From the NCBI GenBank assembly GCA_023435725.1, contig JAEYRD010000097.1, forward strand, positions 1-64,000: a DNA stretch of 64,000 bases, in the 5' to 3' direction. This stretch comes from Pseudomonadota bacterium. Its GTDB lineage: Bacteria; Pseudomonadota; Alphaproteobacteria; Rhizobiales; Xanthobacteraceae. The notes under the pieces are model-generated. The model searched no databases, had not been told where the DNA came from, and worked only from the letters and a program-made list of their open reading frames with translations. Shown here piece after piece: positions 54,701-62,877 of this stretch (the stretch's first letter is position 1; each line of letters opens with the position of its first letter). A program made the position numbers and the translations under genes.

Positions 54701-55072
54701 CTTTGCGAGCTGGCGCGCCGCAACCTTGTCGCCGAACAGCTCAAGTGCAGCCGGCTTCGGCCCGACGAAGGCAATACCAGCATCCGCGCAGGCCTTTGCG
54801 AAGGCGGCGTTCTCGCTGAGGAAACCATAGCCGGGATGCACGGCATCGCAGCCGACGCTTTTCGCCGCATTCACCACAGCGTCGATGTCGAGATAGGCCC
54901 GCGCGCCCCGACCGGGGATTTCGATCGCTTCATCGGCAACACGCACATGCAGCGACAGCGCATCGTCGGCGGGATGGATCGCGACTGTCGCGATGCCTGC
55001 GTCGGCCGCGGCACGGGCGATACGGATGGCGATCTCACCGCGATTGGCGATCAGGAGCTTCTTGAAGGACAT
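51770..55072 (-). CDS. Single-chain acyl-CoA carboxylase (biotin carboxylase-BCCP-carboxyltransferase)
   Basis: A 1100-residue multidomain enzyme of the long-chain acyl-CoA carboxylase (LCC) type. Residues 1-450 are a biotin carboxylase (KLLIANRGEIAIRI, ATP-grasp GGGGRGM, EANPRLQVEHTVTE). A biotinyl domain has the modified Lys at 529 in ESMKMEH. The C-terminal half is a carboxyltransferase (SGYCFAGNAAM, GGPAMIEGGG, LCDTPGFMVG). It carboxylates an acyl-CoA with ATP and bicarbonate; the chain length is unknown. Most bacteria split these parts into several proteins. Position: between the activator gene and the racemase, on the same strand as both. Confidence 0.93.
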   Translation of the reverse strand: MSFKKLLIANRGEIAIRIARAAADAGIATVAIHPADDALSLHVRVADEAIEIPGRGARAYLDIDAVVNAAKSVGCDAVHPGYGFLSENAAFAKACADAGIAFVGPKPAALELFGDKVAARQLAKRCGVPIIAGTSGPSSLEEITAFFASLGSNAAIVIKAMAGGGGRGMRVVEKAADLAEAHARCQSEAKAAFGFDGVYAERLIRKARHIEVQIIGDRHGAISHLWERECTIQRRHQKLIEVAPSPSLSDSLRGRIIEAAKQLAAAASYDNLGTFEFLVDGTAEDSFAFIEANPRLQVEHTVTEEVLGLDLVRAQFAVAAGASLASLGLAQGSIPKPRGYAMQLRVNMETLDELGATHPTGGVLAVFEPPSGPGVRVDSFGYAGYKTSAAFDSLLAKIIVHTPGEAWHDVVAKASRALREFRIDGVVTNIAFLQAVLAHSDFRINRIATDFIDRNIAKLVQAADGAAKPLYFAATERTGHGAEAPVAQAVPEGAVMVAAPLQGTIVTIQVKETEIVRPGQQLAVIESMKMEHLVMAEQGGRVMKLVASDGITLMHGEPIMYLEPLDVAADASATEADIDLDHIRPDLAELIARQANTLDANRPASVERRRNTNQRTARENVAQLVDEGSFMEYGSLAIAAQRRRRKLDDLIKNTPADGLVMGVATVNAEKFGPEGGRCIVVAYDYTVLAGTQGHMNHKKIDRMLTLAEDWRVPLVFYGEGGGGRPGDTDRLGMTGLDGPSFVQFARLSGLVPVVGVVSGYCFAGNAAMLGCCDVIIATKNASIGMGGPAMIEGGGLGVYHPAEVGPVSFQAPNGVIDILVEDEEEATRVAQKYLSYFQGAVTEWQAADQRLLRRAIPENRLRVYDIRSVIDLVADKDSVLELRRDYGVGMITALIRIEGKPFGLIANNPRHLGGAIDADAGDKAARFLQLCDAFDLPIVSLCDTPGFMVGPEAEKTAIVRHVSRMFVTGASLTVPLFGIVLRKGYGLGAQSMIGGGFHASFFTAAWPTGEFGGMGLEGYVRLGFRKEMEAIADPVERETYYRNKVAELYANGKAVSIASVFEIDNVIDPAETRRWIMAGLRSVPKPPARTEKKRPCIDTW

Positions 55073-55200
55073 GCAACGGTCTCCATGCCCGCGAAGCGAG
55101 GTGCGGGTCGGCAGGTTCGATCATCCTGCTTCTTCACTTTAGACGCAGCCGTCAAGAGCGGGAAAGCCAGTCGCGACAGCCGTTCCCGCGAGCCGGAATA

Positions 55201-55869
55201 TCAGTTGCCGATGCGCTCGCTGACGAGGCGAATAATCCGCGTCACGGCAGACGTGATCGGCGCGACGACCGGTACCGTGAACATCGGCTGCAGCTCACGT
55301 GCGGCTTCGCCCAGCGGCCCACCGCCGATAATGACGGCTTCCGCCCCATCCTGCGCAATGCAGGCCTCGACGGCATCCGCAAGCGCTGCGCGCAGCCGCG
55401 CCGGATCGAGCATGAGCTGTTGCGGATCCCCACCGGCGAAACGCGTGCCGGTGTACTGGGATCGCAATCCCAGTGCTCCCGGCAACGCATCGATTTTCGG
55501 TCCCAGCAGCGGCGTCGTGGTCGCCACGCCGAAACGGCGACCGCCTTCGGCTGCCTCCAGCATCGCGGACTCGCCGATGCCGACCGCGAGCAACGTCATG
55601 CCAACCTTGATCCCGGCGAGACCTGGATCACCGAACGCCGCGACGATGATACCATCGCACTCGCCCCTGCGGGCGAGCGCTATCTCCTCGACTTCCGGCG
55701 CAGCCGCATCCAGAGCCTCCGCCGACACGATCATGGACGGCGCGCGCGTTGCCGTTGCGCCGAAGATGTCGAAGCCGTCGGAGGCCGCAGACTTGGCGAT
55801 GGCGACCATCTTCGCAGTGGTTGACACAAGACTGTTCGGATTGATCAGAAGGATGCGGCGGCCGGTCAT
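55201..55869 (-). CDS. Asp/Glu racemase family, hydantoin/allantoin racemase-like
   Basis: A 222-residue member of the aspartate/glutamate racemase superfamily. It begins RRILLINPNS, the opening typical of the hydantoin/allantoin racemase branch. The two-cysteine acid/base pair is only partly visible: one Cys in RRGECDGIIVAAFGDPGLAG, another in EACIAQDGAEAVIIGGGPL. The ATG at 55869 lies 1 bp after the GntR stop, so the two are coupled. It probably interconverts enantiomers of a cyclic ureide or acts as a related decarboxylase. Confidence 0.85.
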   Translation of the reverse strand: MTGRRILLINPNSLVSTTAKMVAIAKSAASDGFDIFGATATRAPSMIVSAEALDAAAPEVEEIALARRGECDGIIVAAFGDPGLAGIKVGMTLLAVGIGESAMLEAAEGGRRFGVATTTPLLGPKIDALPGALGLRSQYTGTRFAGGDPQQLMLDPARLRAALADAVEACIAQDGAEAVIIGGGPLGEAARELQPMFTVPVVAPITSAVTRIIRLVSERIGN

Positions 55870-55870
55870 A

Positions 55871-56650
55871 CTATCCGCCCGCCCGCGCACGCGCGCCGAT
55901 CTCCTTGAAGATCGCGGTAAGTTCGTCGACCTCGTCCTTGCCTTCTTGCGGCCTGATCCGCCGCTCCATCTCCTCGATGTGATGCCGCATCGCATGGATC
56001 GCTCCGGCCTTGTCCCGGGCGAGAATCAACGCCCCGATGTCGGGGTGCGCGTCGGGAGAACAATCCGGCTCGCCAGGCTGCTCGAACGTTGCGATCGCGA
56101 GTGACGTCCGCAGCATCAGCTCACGTGACATATCCAGCAGAACGCGATTGCCCGCGAGCTTGGCCACCAGGATATGGAATTCCGCCGTAAGCGACAGCGA
56201 GGCCCAGCGGTCGTTGCGGTCGTGACGCGCCTCGAGCTCCATGTGCGCCTTCAGTTCGGCCTTGCCGGCCTTGTCCAGCCGGTCGACGGCCGCGGCGACA
56301 GCGGCAACCTCGATGATGCGGCGCGCGGCGAAAATGTCCTGCGCCTCTTCCCAGCTCGGCCGGTACACGAACGCGCCACGGTTGGGGATCTGCATCACAA
56401 CCTTGCGCGAGGCGAGATGGGCGAGCGCCTGGCGAATGTGAATCCGCGTGGTGCCGAACGCGGCCGCGAGCTTGTCCTCGCCGAGCTTCGCGCCGGGCTT
56501 GAGCCGCTTCTGGCTGATCGCGGTCAAGATACCCTGGACCACAGGGTCGTCGTCGATGCTGCGGAGGTCGACCGCCTCAGGCTCTTGGCGCTTCGGCTCG
56601 GGACGCTTCGACTTGCGCTTGATGGGACGGCTTCGCTTCATGCTTCGCAT
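55871..56650 (-). CDS. GntR family (FCD) transcriptional regulator
   Basis: A regulator of about 259 residues with a basic N-terminal tail (MRSMKRSRPIKRKSKRPEPKR), a GntR winged helix (LGEDKLAAAFGTTRIHIRQALAHLAS) and an FCD-type ligand-binding domain (FAARRIIEVAAVAAAV, the metal-site His in TAEFHILVAKLAG and HPDIGALILARD). It is divergent from the ABC transporter operon and probably represses it and itself. Start is uncertain between 56650 and 56641; readings further out cross a palindrome at 56683. Confidence 0.88.
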   Translation of the reverse strand: MRSMKRSRPIKRKSKRPEPKRQEPEAVDLRSIDDDPVVQGILTAISQKRLKPGAKLGEDKLAAAFGTTRIHIRQALAHLASRKVVMQIPNRGAFVYRPSWEEAQDIFAARRIIEVAAVAAAVDRLDKAGKAELKAHMELEARHDRNDRWASLSLTAEFHILVAKLAGNRVLLDMSRELMLRTSLAIATFEQPGEPDCSPDAHPDIGALILARDKAGAIHAMRHHIEEMERRIRPQEGKDEVDELTAIFKEIGARARAGG

Positions 56651-56682
56651 TTTACAGCGTTTTGCAAAGTTGCCGGAGCCCA

Positions 56683-56698
56683 TTTTTTGCACAAAAAA
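56683..56698. promoter_or_regulatory. Putative GntR operator or TG-rich palindrome
   Basis: TTTTTTGCACAAAAAA has 7-bp arms around CA. It lies in the divergent gap, just before the GntR gene, about 100 bp upstream of the sigma-54 promoter. GntR or NtrC-like binding are both possible. Confidence 0.4.
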
Positions 56699-56730
56699 GC
56701 AGTTTCAATGTTTACAATATGGACAGATTA

Positions 56731-56751
56731 TTGGCGCCAACTTCTGGCGCC
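56731..56751. promoter_or_regulatory. Palindromic site in the GntR/ABC control region
   Basis: TTGGCGCCAA is a perfect 10-bp palindrome (56731-56740), followed by a second GGCGCC at 56746-56751. TGTTTACAA also occurs twice, at 56709 and 56767. These are operator candidates for the GntR protein. Confidence 0.45.
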
Positions 56752-56797
56752 TAAATATTATCGATGTGTTTACAACGCATTAGCGACGAGATCGCGC

Positions 56798-56813
56798 TGG
56801 CACAGTGCTTGCT
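56798..56813 (+). promoter_or_regulatory. Sigma-54 (-24/-12) promoter of the ABC transporter operon
   Basis: TGGCACAGTGCTTGCT matches TGGCACG-N4-TTGCW except at the seventh base, and differs from the 47762 site in only two positions in the variable spacer. The start point would be about 56824, 32 nt before the TTG start at 56856. Confidence 0.87.
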
Positions 56814-56855
56814 AACTTTCCTTCGTGTTGGGACACACGAACGACGGAGCTGGCG

Positions 56856-57968
56856 TTGAGTGACACGCGCGGACATTCGCTGGATCTCAGGGGCATCGGC
56901 CACGCTTTCGGCACGACGGTCGCGCTCGACGAGATCGATCTTGCCGTCGCGGCCGGAGAACTGATCGCCCTGCTCGGGCCGTCCGGATGCGGCAAGACCA
57001 CGATGCTCCAGATCATCGCGGGCTTTCTGCGTCCGTCCCGGGGCGAAGTCCGCTTCGACGGCGCGCGAGTCGAGCACATCCCCGCCAACCGCCGCCGCAT
57101 CGGCATGGTGTTCCAGAACTATGCCCTGTTTCCGCATCTGACCGTGTCCGAGAACGTCGCCTACGGATTACGGGCGCGCAAGACGCCAAGCGCCGAGGTC
57201 GCCGCGAAGGTCGAGCAGATGCTCGGCCTCGCCCAGATGGCGCCGTTTGCGCGCCGGCTGCCGGGAGAGCTTTCAGGCGGACAACAGCAACGCGTGGCGC
57301 TCGCGCGCGCGCTTGCGATCGATCCGGGCCTCGTCCTGCTCGACGAGCCGTTCTCGGCGCTCGACAAGAATCTGCGTCTCGACATGCAGATCGAGATCAA
57401 GAGCCTGCTGAAAACGTTCGGCGTCACCTCCATCATCGTCACGCACGATCAGGAGGAGGCACTGTCGATGGCCGACCGCATCGTCGTGCTCAACAAGGGG
57501 CGCATAGAGCAGATCGACAGCCCCGACGCGCTCTACGACCGCCCGGCGAGCCTCTTCATCTCGAGCTTCATCGGCCATACCAACCTGCTGCGCGGCACCG
57601 TGACCGCGGCGGACCGCGTGCGGCTGGATGCGGGTCCGGAGATCGACCTCGGGCGCTCCGTGCAACGCCGGCGCGGCACGCCGGTCACGATCTCCGTCCG
57701 GCCCGAGAATATTGCGTTCGGCGCCGCCGAACGGCCCGGCGCAATTCCCATCACGATCCGCGCCACCGTGCCGCTCGGTGCCGTCAGCGTCACCGAAGGC
57801 ATCACCGCGAGCGGTGAGGCCGTGAAAATCAGCCAGGCACGCGCGTCGGCGATGGCGAAGGCGCAGGCGGGATCGACCGCCTGGCTCGCGATCTCCGATG
57901 TCTCTCGCGTCAGCATTTTCAGCACGCCGGTCGACGACGCCTCAATTCATCAGCAAAGGAGTGTTTGA
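56856..57968 (+). CDS. ABC transporter ATP-binding protein (PotA-like)
   Basis: ABC ATPase of 370 residues: Walker A GPSGCGKT, Q-loop region VFQNYALFPHLTV, signature LSGGQQQR, Walker B LVLLDEP, and a C-terminal TOBE-type domain after residue 240. It energises import of the solute bound by the next gene's product. TTG start with GGAG 6 nt upstream; an earlier ATG at 56805 would overlap the promoter. First gene of a five-gene operon. Confidence 0.93.
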   Translation: MSDTRGHSLDLRGIGHAFGTTVALDEIDLAVAAGELIALLGPSGCGKTTMLQIIAGFLRPSRGEVRFDGARVEHIPANRRRIGMVFQNYALFPHLTVSENVAYGLRARKTPSAEVAAKVEQMLGLAQMAPFARRLPGELSGGQQQRVALARALAIDPGLVLLDEPFSALDKNLRLDMQIEIKSLLKTFGVTSIIVTHDQEEALSMADRIVVLNKGRIEQIDSPDALYDRPASLFISSFIGHTNLLRGTVTAADRVRLDAGPEIDLGRSVQRRRGTPVTISVRPENIAFGAAERPGAIPITIRATVPLGAVSVTEGITASGEAVKISQARASAMAKAQAGSTAWLAISDVSRVSIFSTPVDDASIHQQRSV

Positions 57969-57969
57969 C

Positions 57970-59019
57970 ATGAGCCTATCCCGGAGATCGTTTCTCACCA
58001 CAGGCTCTGCCGCCCTTGCGGCGGCAGGTTTCGGACTGCCGAGATCATCGCGCGCCGCGACCTCGATCGTGGCGACGACGTATCCCGGCAGCTTTGACGA
58101 AGCGTTCCGCGCCGTGGTCGGGCCGGCCTTCAAGAAGGCCAGTGACAGCGGCGTCACGTTCACGCCGCTGCTCGGTGTCGACCAGATCGGGAAGATCCAG
58201 GCCTCGCGCAATGCGCCACCCTTCGACGTCGTGCTGTTCGACGAGGGCCCGCTGATTCCGGCGATCGCGAGCGGCGTCCTGGAAAAATTCCCGGTCGAGC
58301 AGTCGAAGTCCTATGCCGACATCCCGAGCGTGTTCCGGCATCCCGACGGTTATGCGCCTGTCATCACCGTGCAGTTGATCGGCATCGCCTACAACCCGAA
58401 GAAGATCACGACGCCGCCGACCTCGTGGGAGGATCTGTGGAAGCCCGAATACAAGGGGCGCGTCGGCATCACCGGACTAGGTTCGAGCCTCGGCACCGCC
58501 TTCATGGTCGAGATCGCGAAGCTGAACGGTGGCTCCGAGACCAATATCGAGCCGGCTTTCGAGGCCATGAAGAAGCTGCTGCCGAACGTCGGCGCGATCG
58601 CGGCCTCGCCCGGTGCGCTGGCGGCGCTGTTCCAGCAGGGCGAGATCGATATCGCCTTCAATTTCTGGAACAATGTGGCGCTCCTCGCCGCCAAGGGCGT
58701 CGATATCGCCTTCGCCAAGCCGAAATCCGGTGCCGTCGTGATCCGCACCAGCGCGCAGATCGTGAAGAACAACCAGGACCCGAAGCTGGTGCTCGACTAT
58801 CTCGACACGGTGATGTCAGTCGAGACGCAAAAGGGGCTCGAGGCCGCACCCTGGGTGATGATGCCGACCAACGCCAAGGTGTCGCTGACCGGCGCAAACC
58901 TCACCGTCGCCAAGAGCATCGACGATCTCGTCGCCAACAATGTCCTGCTCGACTGGACCAAGTTCCAGTCGCTGCGCGGCGAATGGATCACCCGCTTCAG
59001 CAAGGAAGTGAAGATCTAG
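57970..59019 (+). CDS. ABC transporter substrate-binding protein (PotD-like)
   Basis: Periplasmic solute-binding protein of 349 residues with a Tat-like signal (SRRSFLTTGSAALAAAGFG). The fold is PotD/FbpA-type (cluster D): VVLFDEGPLIPAIASGVLE, WEDLWKPEYKGRVGI, NFWNNVALLAAKGVDIAF. Ligand unknown; polyamine-like or other N-rich compounds are typical. It starts 1 bp after the ATPase stop. Confidence 0.92.
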   Translation: MSLSRRSFLTTGSAALAAAGFGLPRSSRAATSIVATTYPGSFDEAFRAVVGPAFKKASDSGVTFTPLLGVDQIGKIQASRNAPPFDVVLFDEGPLIPAIASGVLEKFPVEQSKSYADIPSVFRHPDGYAPVITVQLIGIAYNPKKITTPPTSWEDLWKPEYKGRVGITGLGSSLGTAFMVEIAKLNGGSETNIEPAFEAMKKLLPNVGAIAASPGALAALFQQGEIDIAFNFWNNVALLAAKGVDIAFAKPKSGAVVIRTSAQIVKNNQDPKLVLDYLDTVMSVETQKGLEAAPWVMMPTNAKVSLTGANLTVAKSIDDLVANNVLLDWTKFQSLRGEWITRFSKEVKI

Positions 59020-59877
59020 ATGACGCCGGCAAGCGCGACCGTCTCCAGACAGCTGCTGCCAGTGATCCCGCTAGCGGCGCTGTTCTTCGCAGCCTTCGTG
59101 CTGCCGCTGGCTGCGCTCGTGGTGGTCAGCCTGTTCCGCGACCCACAATTCTCAAGTCCGTCGCTGGTGCAGTATCTACGATTTCTGTCTGACCCGTTCA
59201 GCATCAAGGTACTGTCGGATACGCTTTGGCTCGGCGCGGAGGTCGCGCTGGCAACGCTCGTCCTCGCCTATCCGCTCGCGCTCGTCTATGTCGCGAGCGG
59301 CCAGGTTCTGCGTACCTTGATCACCTTCCTCATCATGCTGCCCTTGCTGACCAGCACGGTGGTGCGCACCTTCGCCTGGATCGTCATCCTCGGCCGCGAC
59401 GGTATCATCAATACGACGATGCTGTCGCTCGGGCTCTGGCAGGCGCCTGCCCGGCTACTCTACACCTGGGAGGGCATGGTTCTGGCGCTGACGCAGATCC
59501 AGCTTCCCCTGATGGCCCTCCCGGTCATCAACAGCCTGCTGCGGCTCGACGGCAATCTGACACGCGCTGCGGAAGGGCTAGGCGCTAGCCGCGCCCGCAT
59601 CTTCCTCACCGTCATTCTGCCGCTGACTCTGCCGGGCGCCATTGCCGGTTGGCTGCTGGTGTTCGCCGCCGCCGCAACCGCTTTCATCACACAGACGCTG
59701 GTCGGCGGCGGACGCATCATTCTGATGCCATCCTACATCTACCAGCAAGCCGTCGGCGTACAGGACTGGCCGTTTGCCGCCGCACTCTCGCTGATCTTTA
59801 CGCTCGCCGTGACCGGCATTGTCTTTGCTATCGGCGCATGGTCCCGCCGCTACGTGCGGGGCGTCGATGCAGCGTAG
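59020..59877 (+). CDS. ABC transporter permease (PotB-like)
   Basis: Membrane permease of 285 residues with six predicted helices and the ATPase-contact EAA loop, here in LTRAAEGLGASRARIFLTVILPLTLPG. It begins immediately after the binding protein stop and overlaps the second permease by 11 bp. Forms the channel with that partner. Confidence 0.92.
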   Translation: MTPASATVSRQLLPVIPLAALFFAAFVLPLAALVVVSLFRDPQFSSPSLVQYLRFLSDPFSIKVLSDTLWLGAEVALATLVLAYPLALVYVASGQVLRTLITFLIMLPLLTSTVVRTFAWIVILGRDGIINTTMLSLGLWQAPARLLYTWEGMVLALTQIQLPLMALPVINSLLRLDGNLTRAAEGLGASRARIFLTVILPLTLPGAIAGWLLVFAAAATAFITQTLVGGGRIILMPSYIYQQAVGVQDWPFAAALSLIFTLAVTGIVFAIGAWSRRYVRGVDAA

Positions 59878-60676
59878 CCTCACTGACAGGGTCTATTCCA
59901 GCGTCATCGGCGCGATCACGGGCTTCGGTATGCTGTTGCTGCTGGCACCGACGCTGGTCGTCCTCATCATTTCTTTCACCGGCGGTATCACGCTGAAATT
60001 CCCGCCGCCGAGCTGGTCGCTGCGCTGGTATATGGAGCTTCTGCAGTCGCAGGAGATCATCGAACCCGCGCTGACGAGTCTCAAGGTCGCGGCGGCGGCG
60101 ACGGTCATCTCCGCGATATTGGGCGGAGCGGCGGCGCTCGGGCTCGCGCGCAGCAGGCTGAAGATCGCACGGTTGCTGGATGCGCTGTTCATGTCTCCGA
60201 TGGTGCTGCCCGCGATGGCGTTCGGCCTGTCGCTGCTCCTGGTCTTCAACCTCCTCGGCATCCGCCTGTCGGCAGCCACGCTGGTGCTCGGCCACACGAT
60301 CATCTGCGTGCCCTTCGTGATCAGAATGGTCGGCGCCTCGGTTCAACAGCTCAACCCTGTTCTGATCACCTGCTCGCTCAGCCTCGGTGCCAGTCACTGG
60401 TACACATTCCGCCGGGTCACGCTGCCGCTGATCCGTCGCGGTATCGTCGCGAGCTGCTTCGTGGCATTCCTGACCTCGTTCGACAACGTTCCGGTCTCGC
60501 TGTTCCTGGCCGATGCGCGAACCGAAGTCCTGCCGATCAAGCTCTGGGCGATCCTCGAGGGCAGCCTCGATGTGCGGGTTGCGGCTGTCTCCGGCGTCAT
60601 CGTGTTGGTGACGCTGGCCGGCCTTATCTGTGCAGAGATCTTCGGCGGCGTGAGCCGTCAGATCGGGAGCCGTTGA
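59867..60676 (+). CDS. ABC transporter permease (PotC-like)
   Basis: Second permease, 269 residues, about six helices, with the EAA-type loop near LITCSLSLGASHWYTFRRVTLPLIRRG. The ATG at 59867 overlaps the previous gene by 11 bp; the longer start at 59819 is rejected because it would read deep into that gene. Completes a heterodimeric channel. Confidence 0.9.
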   Translation: MQRSLTDRVYSSVIGAITGFGMLLLLAPTLVVLIISFTGGITLKFPPPSWSLRWYMELLQSQEIIEPALTSLKVAAAATVISAILGGAAALGLARSRLKIARLLDALFMSPMVLPAMAFGLSLLLVFNLLGIRLSAATLVLGHTIICVPFVIRMVGASVQQLNPVLITCSLSLGASHWYTFRRVTLPLIRRGIVASCFVAFLTSFDNVPVSLFLADARTEVLPIKLWAILEGSLDVRVAAVSGVIVLVTLAGLICAEIFGGVSRQIGSR

Positions 60677-60678
60677 CC

Positions 60679-61590
60679 ATGCCGATCGAGCGCGATCTCT
60701 ACGGATATGGCCGGACACGCCCGGATATCGTCTGGCCCAACGGTGCCCGCGTCGCGGTGTCGTTAGTCGTCAATTTCGAGGAGGGCGCTGAACTCGCCGT
60801 CGAGCAGGGCGACGCCGAGACGGAGCGCTACGGCGAGGTCGCATCCACACTCCTGCCGGGCGTGCGCGATTTGGTGCAGGAGCAGGTGTTCGACTATGGC
60901 ATGCGCGCCGGCCTGTGGCGCTTCCTCGACGCCTTTGCCGACGCCGATGTCCGCTCAACTTTCATGATGTGCGGCCGCGCGGTCGAGCGTGTGCCTGAGC
61001 TTGCGCGCACCGTGGTCGAAGCGGGACATGAACCGGCCGTGCACGGCTGGCGCTGGCTCCCGCACGCTCTTTACGACAGCGCCGAGACCGAGCGCGGCGA
61101 CATCGAGCGAACGCGCGACGTCGTTGCCCGCGCGACCGGCGTCACGCCGGTCGGCTTCATGACGCGCGGCAGCCAGAGCGCCTGGACGCGCGACATCTTG
61201 ATCGACCTCGGCTTCGGCTACGATTCCAACGCGCTCGACGACGATCTGCCCTATTGGAACCGGTCGCAGCATGGATCGATGCTGATCCTGCCCTACGGCT
61301 TCGACACCAACGACATGAAGTTCTTTCATCCGAACGGCTTTGTGCAACCGGAGGATTTTTCCGGCTACGTCAGTGCGGCGCTCGCAACATTGCTCGAGGA
61401 AGCCGAGCGCGGCCGCTCCGCAATGCTGTCGATCGGATTTCACCTGCGCATTTGCGGCAGGCCCGCTCGGTTCCGCGCCGTGAAAGCCATCATCACCGAG
61501 CTTGCGCGACTCGAAGGTCGCGTCTGGGTCACAACACGCGCCGACATCGCGGCACATTTTCGCAAGGTCGCGAAGGCGCCGCCGCGTTAG
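60679..61590 (+). CDS. Polysaccharide deacetylase family, PuuE allantoinase-like
   Basis: A 303-residue NodB-type hydrolase. The opening RDLYGYGRTRPDIVWPNGARVAVSLVVNFEEGAE is the typical start of PuuE, the metal-independent allantoinase, and related ureide hydrolases. Further motifs are FMMCGRAVERVPELARTVVEAGHEPAVHGWRW and GFMTRGSQSAWTRDILIDLGFGYDSN. It may open a cyclic ureide taken up by the adjacent ABC importer. ATG 60679 lies 2 bp after the permease stop with GGGAG upstream. Last gene of the operon. Confidence 0.88.
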   Translation: MPIERDLYGYGRTRPDIVWPNGARVAVSLVVNFEEGAELAVEQGDAETERYGEVASTLLPGVRDLVQEQVFDYGMRAGLWRFLDAFADADVRSTFMMCGRAVERVPELARTVVEAGHEPAVHGWRWLPHALYDSAETERGDIERTRDVVARATGVTPVGFMTRGSQSAWTRDILIDLGFGYDSNALDDDLPYWNRSQHGSMLILPYGFDTNDMKFFHPNGFVQPEDFSGYVSAALATLLEEAERGRSAMLSIGFHLRICGRPARFRAVKAIITELARLEGRVWVTTRADIAAHFRKVAKAPPR

Positions 61591-61841
61591 GCCGCCCGCA
61601 CACCCGCAACGAAAGCGCTGCGGACGCGCTCGCTATTTTGACAGACCTCGCCGCAATTGCCGTCGACGTCGCGTTCATGTGAGCGGACTTTAGAATTCGT
61701 CGACATTCACGCAGCCGCCAAATCTAGAAGACCTCGATATCGGCCCTGCGGACGTTGACTTGCACGAGCCTCTGGCAGAACGATTGGCGCAGATCATCAG
61801 CACCAACTGCGGCGTGAGCGCAGCCAAGGGCCGGAGGCTCA

Positions 61842-62342
61842 ATGCATCAATCGACATACGCCAGGCCCCTCGACCTTCCCGCGCTATGCGCGGCGGAGCG
61901 GCTCTTCATCTGGGGCTTTCGGGCAAAGGCACGCAGCGGAAGCGCCGTTCCGACCGCCGCCGACATCCAGGAGGTGTATGACCATTTCCGCGTGGGCGGC
62001 GCGGTGCCCTCGCTCGAATCCCTGATCGAGATCTTTTCGTGCACGGCGCATACGGCAATCGAGGTGCACTGCCCTACGTGCCCGCGGATGTCGGACAGCG
62101 AGCATGGAATTCTGCACGCCATCGCTGCGGCACAGCGGGAGCGCGCTGATATCGCCCGGGAGCAGTTCGAATGTTGGCTGCCGCCGATCGGCGCGGATTG
62201 GGTGCTGGCGCCTGTGCGGGGACTCGCAACGATCTTCCGCATGGCTGGCCTTATTCTTCCCGATCGACATGTTCGGTCGCTCGATCACGATCGGACGATG
62301 GCGATGAAAAGCTGGCTCGTGGGTAGCCCCACATTGCACTGA
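61842..62342 (+). CDS. Hypothetical protein (paired with 62354)
   Basis: A 166-residue soluble protein, Ala/Arg-rich with a few cysteines (EIFSCTAHTAIEVHCPTCPRM), no recognised domain. The 61591-61841 gap before it shows nothing clear. It is followed 11 bp later by a second unknown gene on the same strand, so the two probably form an operon. The coding character looks good, but function is unknown. Confidence 0.75.
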   Translation: MHQSTYARPLDLPALCAAERLFIWGFRAKARSGSAVPTAADIQEVYDHFRVGGAVPSLESLIEIFSCTAHTAIEVHCPTCPRMSDSEHGILHAIAAAQRERADIAREQFECWLPPIGADWVLAPVRGLATIFRMAGLILPDRHVRSLDHDRTMAMKSWLVGSPTLH

Positions 62343-62353
62343 CGAGATCGTTC

Positions 62354-62788
62354 ATGATGCAGGATGCGCGCGGTTCTCTCCAGGCCGCGCTTTCGACGCG
62401 CCCCTGCGTTGAAAGCTACGATGATTTTTGCCGCGTCGCGCTTTCGCTGTTCCGGTTCATCGGAGCCGCCTATGCGACCGGCGCATCCGATTGCTGGGAA
62501 GCGGCCTATCGCTTCGCCGACGAGGCGCCGGGCATTGCCGACAGTCCGCTGCTGGTCGCGCGGGCTGCCGCACTGGTCAGAATCCTCCGCAGCGGCCGGC
62601 CATGCGAGCTGTGCTTCATGCCGCCGTCCTGCCGCCGCCTCTCGAAGGACGAGGCGGAATTGATGCGGCTGCTGGCGGTCGCGCGCCGCAGACAGCCCGG
62701 CGAACTCGAGTCCGTCGTCGGCCAGTTCGTCGGCTCCGGGACGGAGGATGCGGCGACGCGAGCGGTCAACGCGCTTGCCTTGTGCTGA
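62354..62788 (+). CDS. Hypothetical Cys-containing protein (paired with 61842)
   Basis: A 144-residue soluble protein: FIGAAYATGASDCWEAAYRFADEAPG, then RPCELCFMPPSCRRLSKDEAELMRLL. The CxxC-x5-C cluster may bind metal, perhaps zinc. No family recognised. It shares the short gap with the previous gene. A GC hairpin (CCAGACGACCC with GGGTCGTC) at 62878-62921 lies downstream. Confidence 0.72.
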   Translation: MMQDARGSLQAALSTRPCVESYDDFCRVALSLFRFIGAAYATGASDCWEAAYRFADEAPGIADSPLLVARAAALVRILRSGRPCELCFMPPSCRRLSKDEAELMRLLAVARRRQPGELESVVGQFVGSGTEDAATRAVNALALC

Positions 62789-62877
62789 CGCTTTGACGGG
62801 TTCTAATCGCTTGCAGAGCTGTTTTGCGCTATTGATATGTCCGTGGAGGCGCAGAGCTCGTGCCCTCCATAAAACCT

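Noticed and set aside
56805..56855. ATG at 56805 as the start of the ABC ATPase
   Set aside because: It falls in the sigma-54 -12 element, before the expected transcript start; the TTG at 56856 has a GGAG site.
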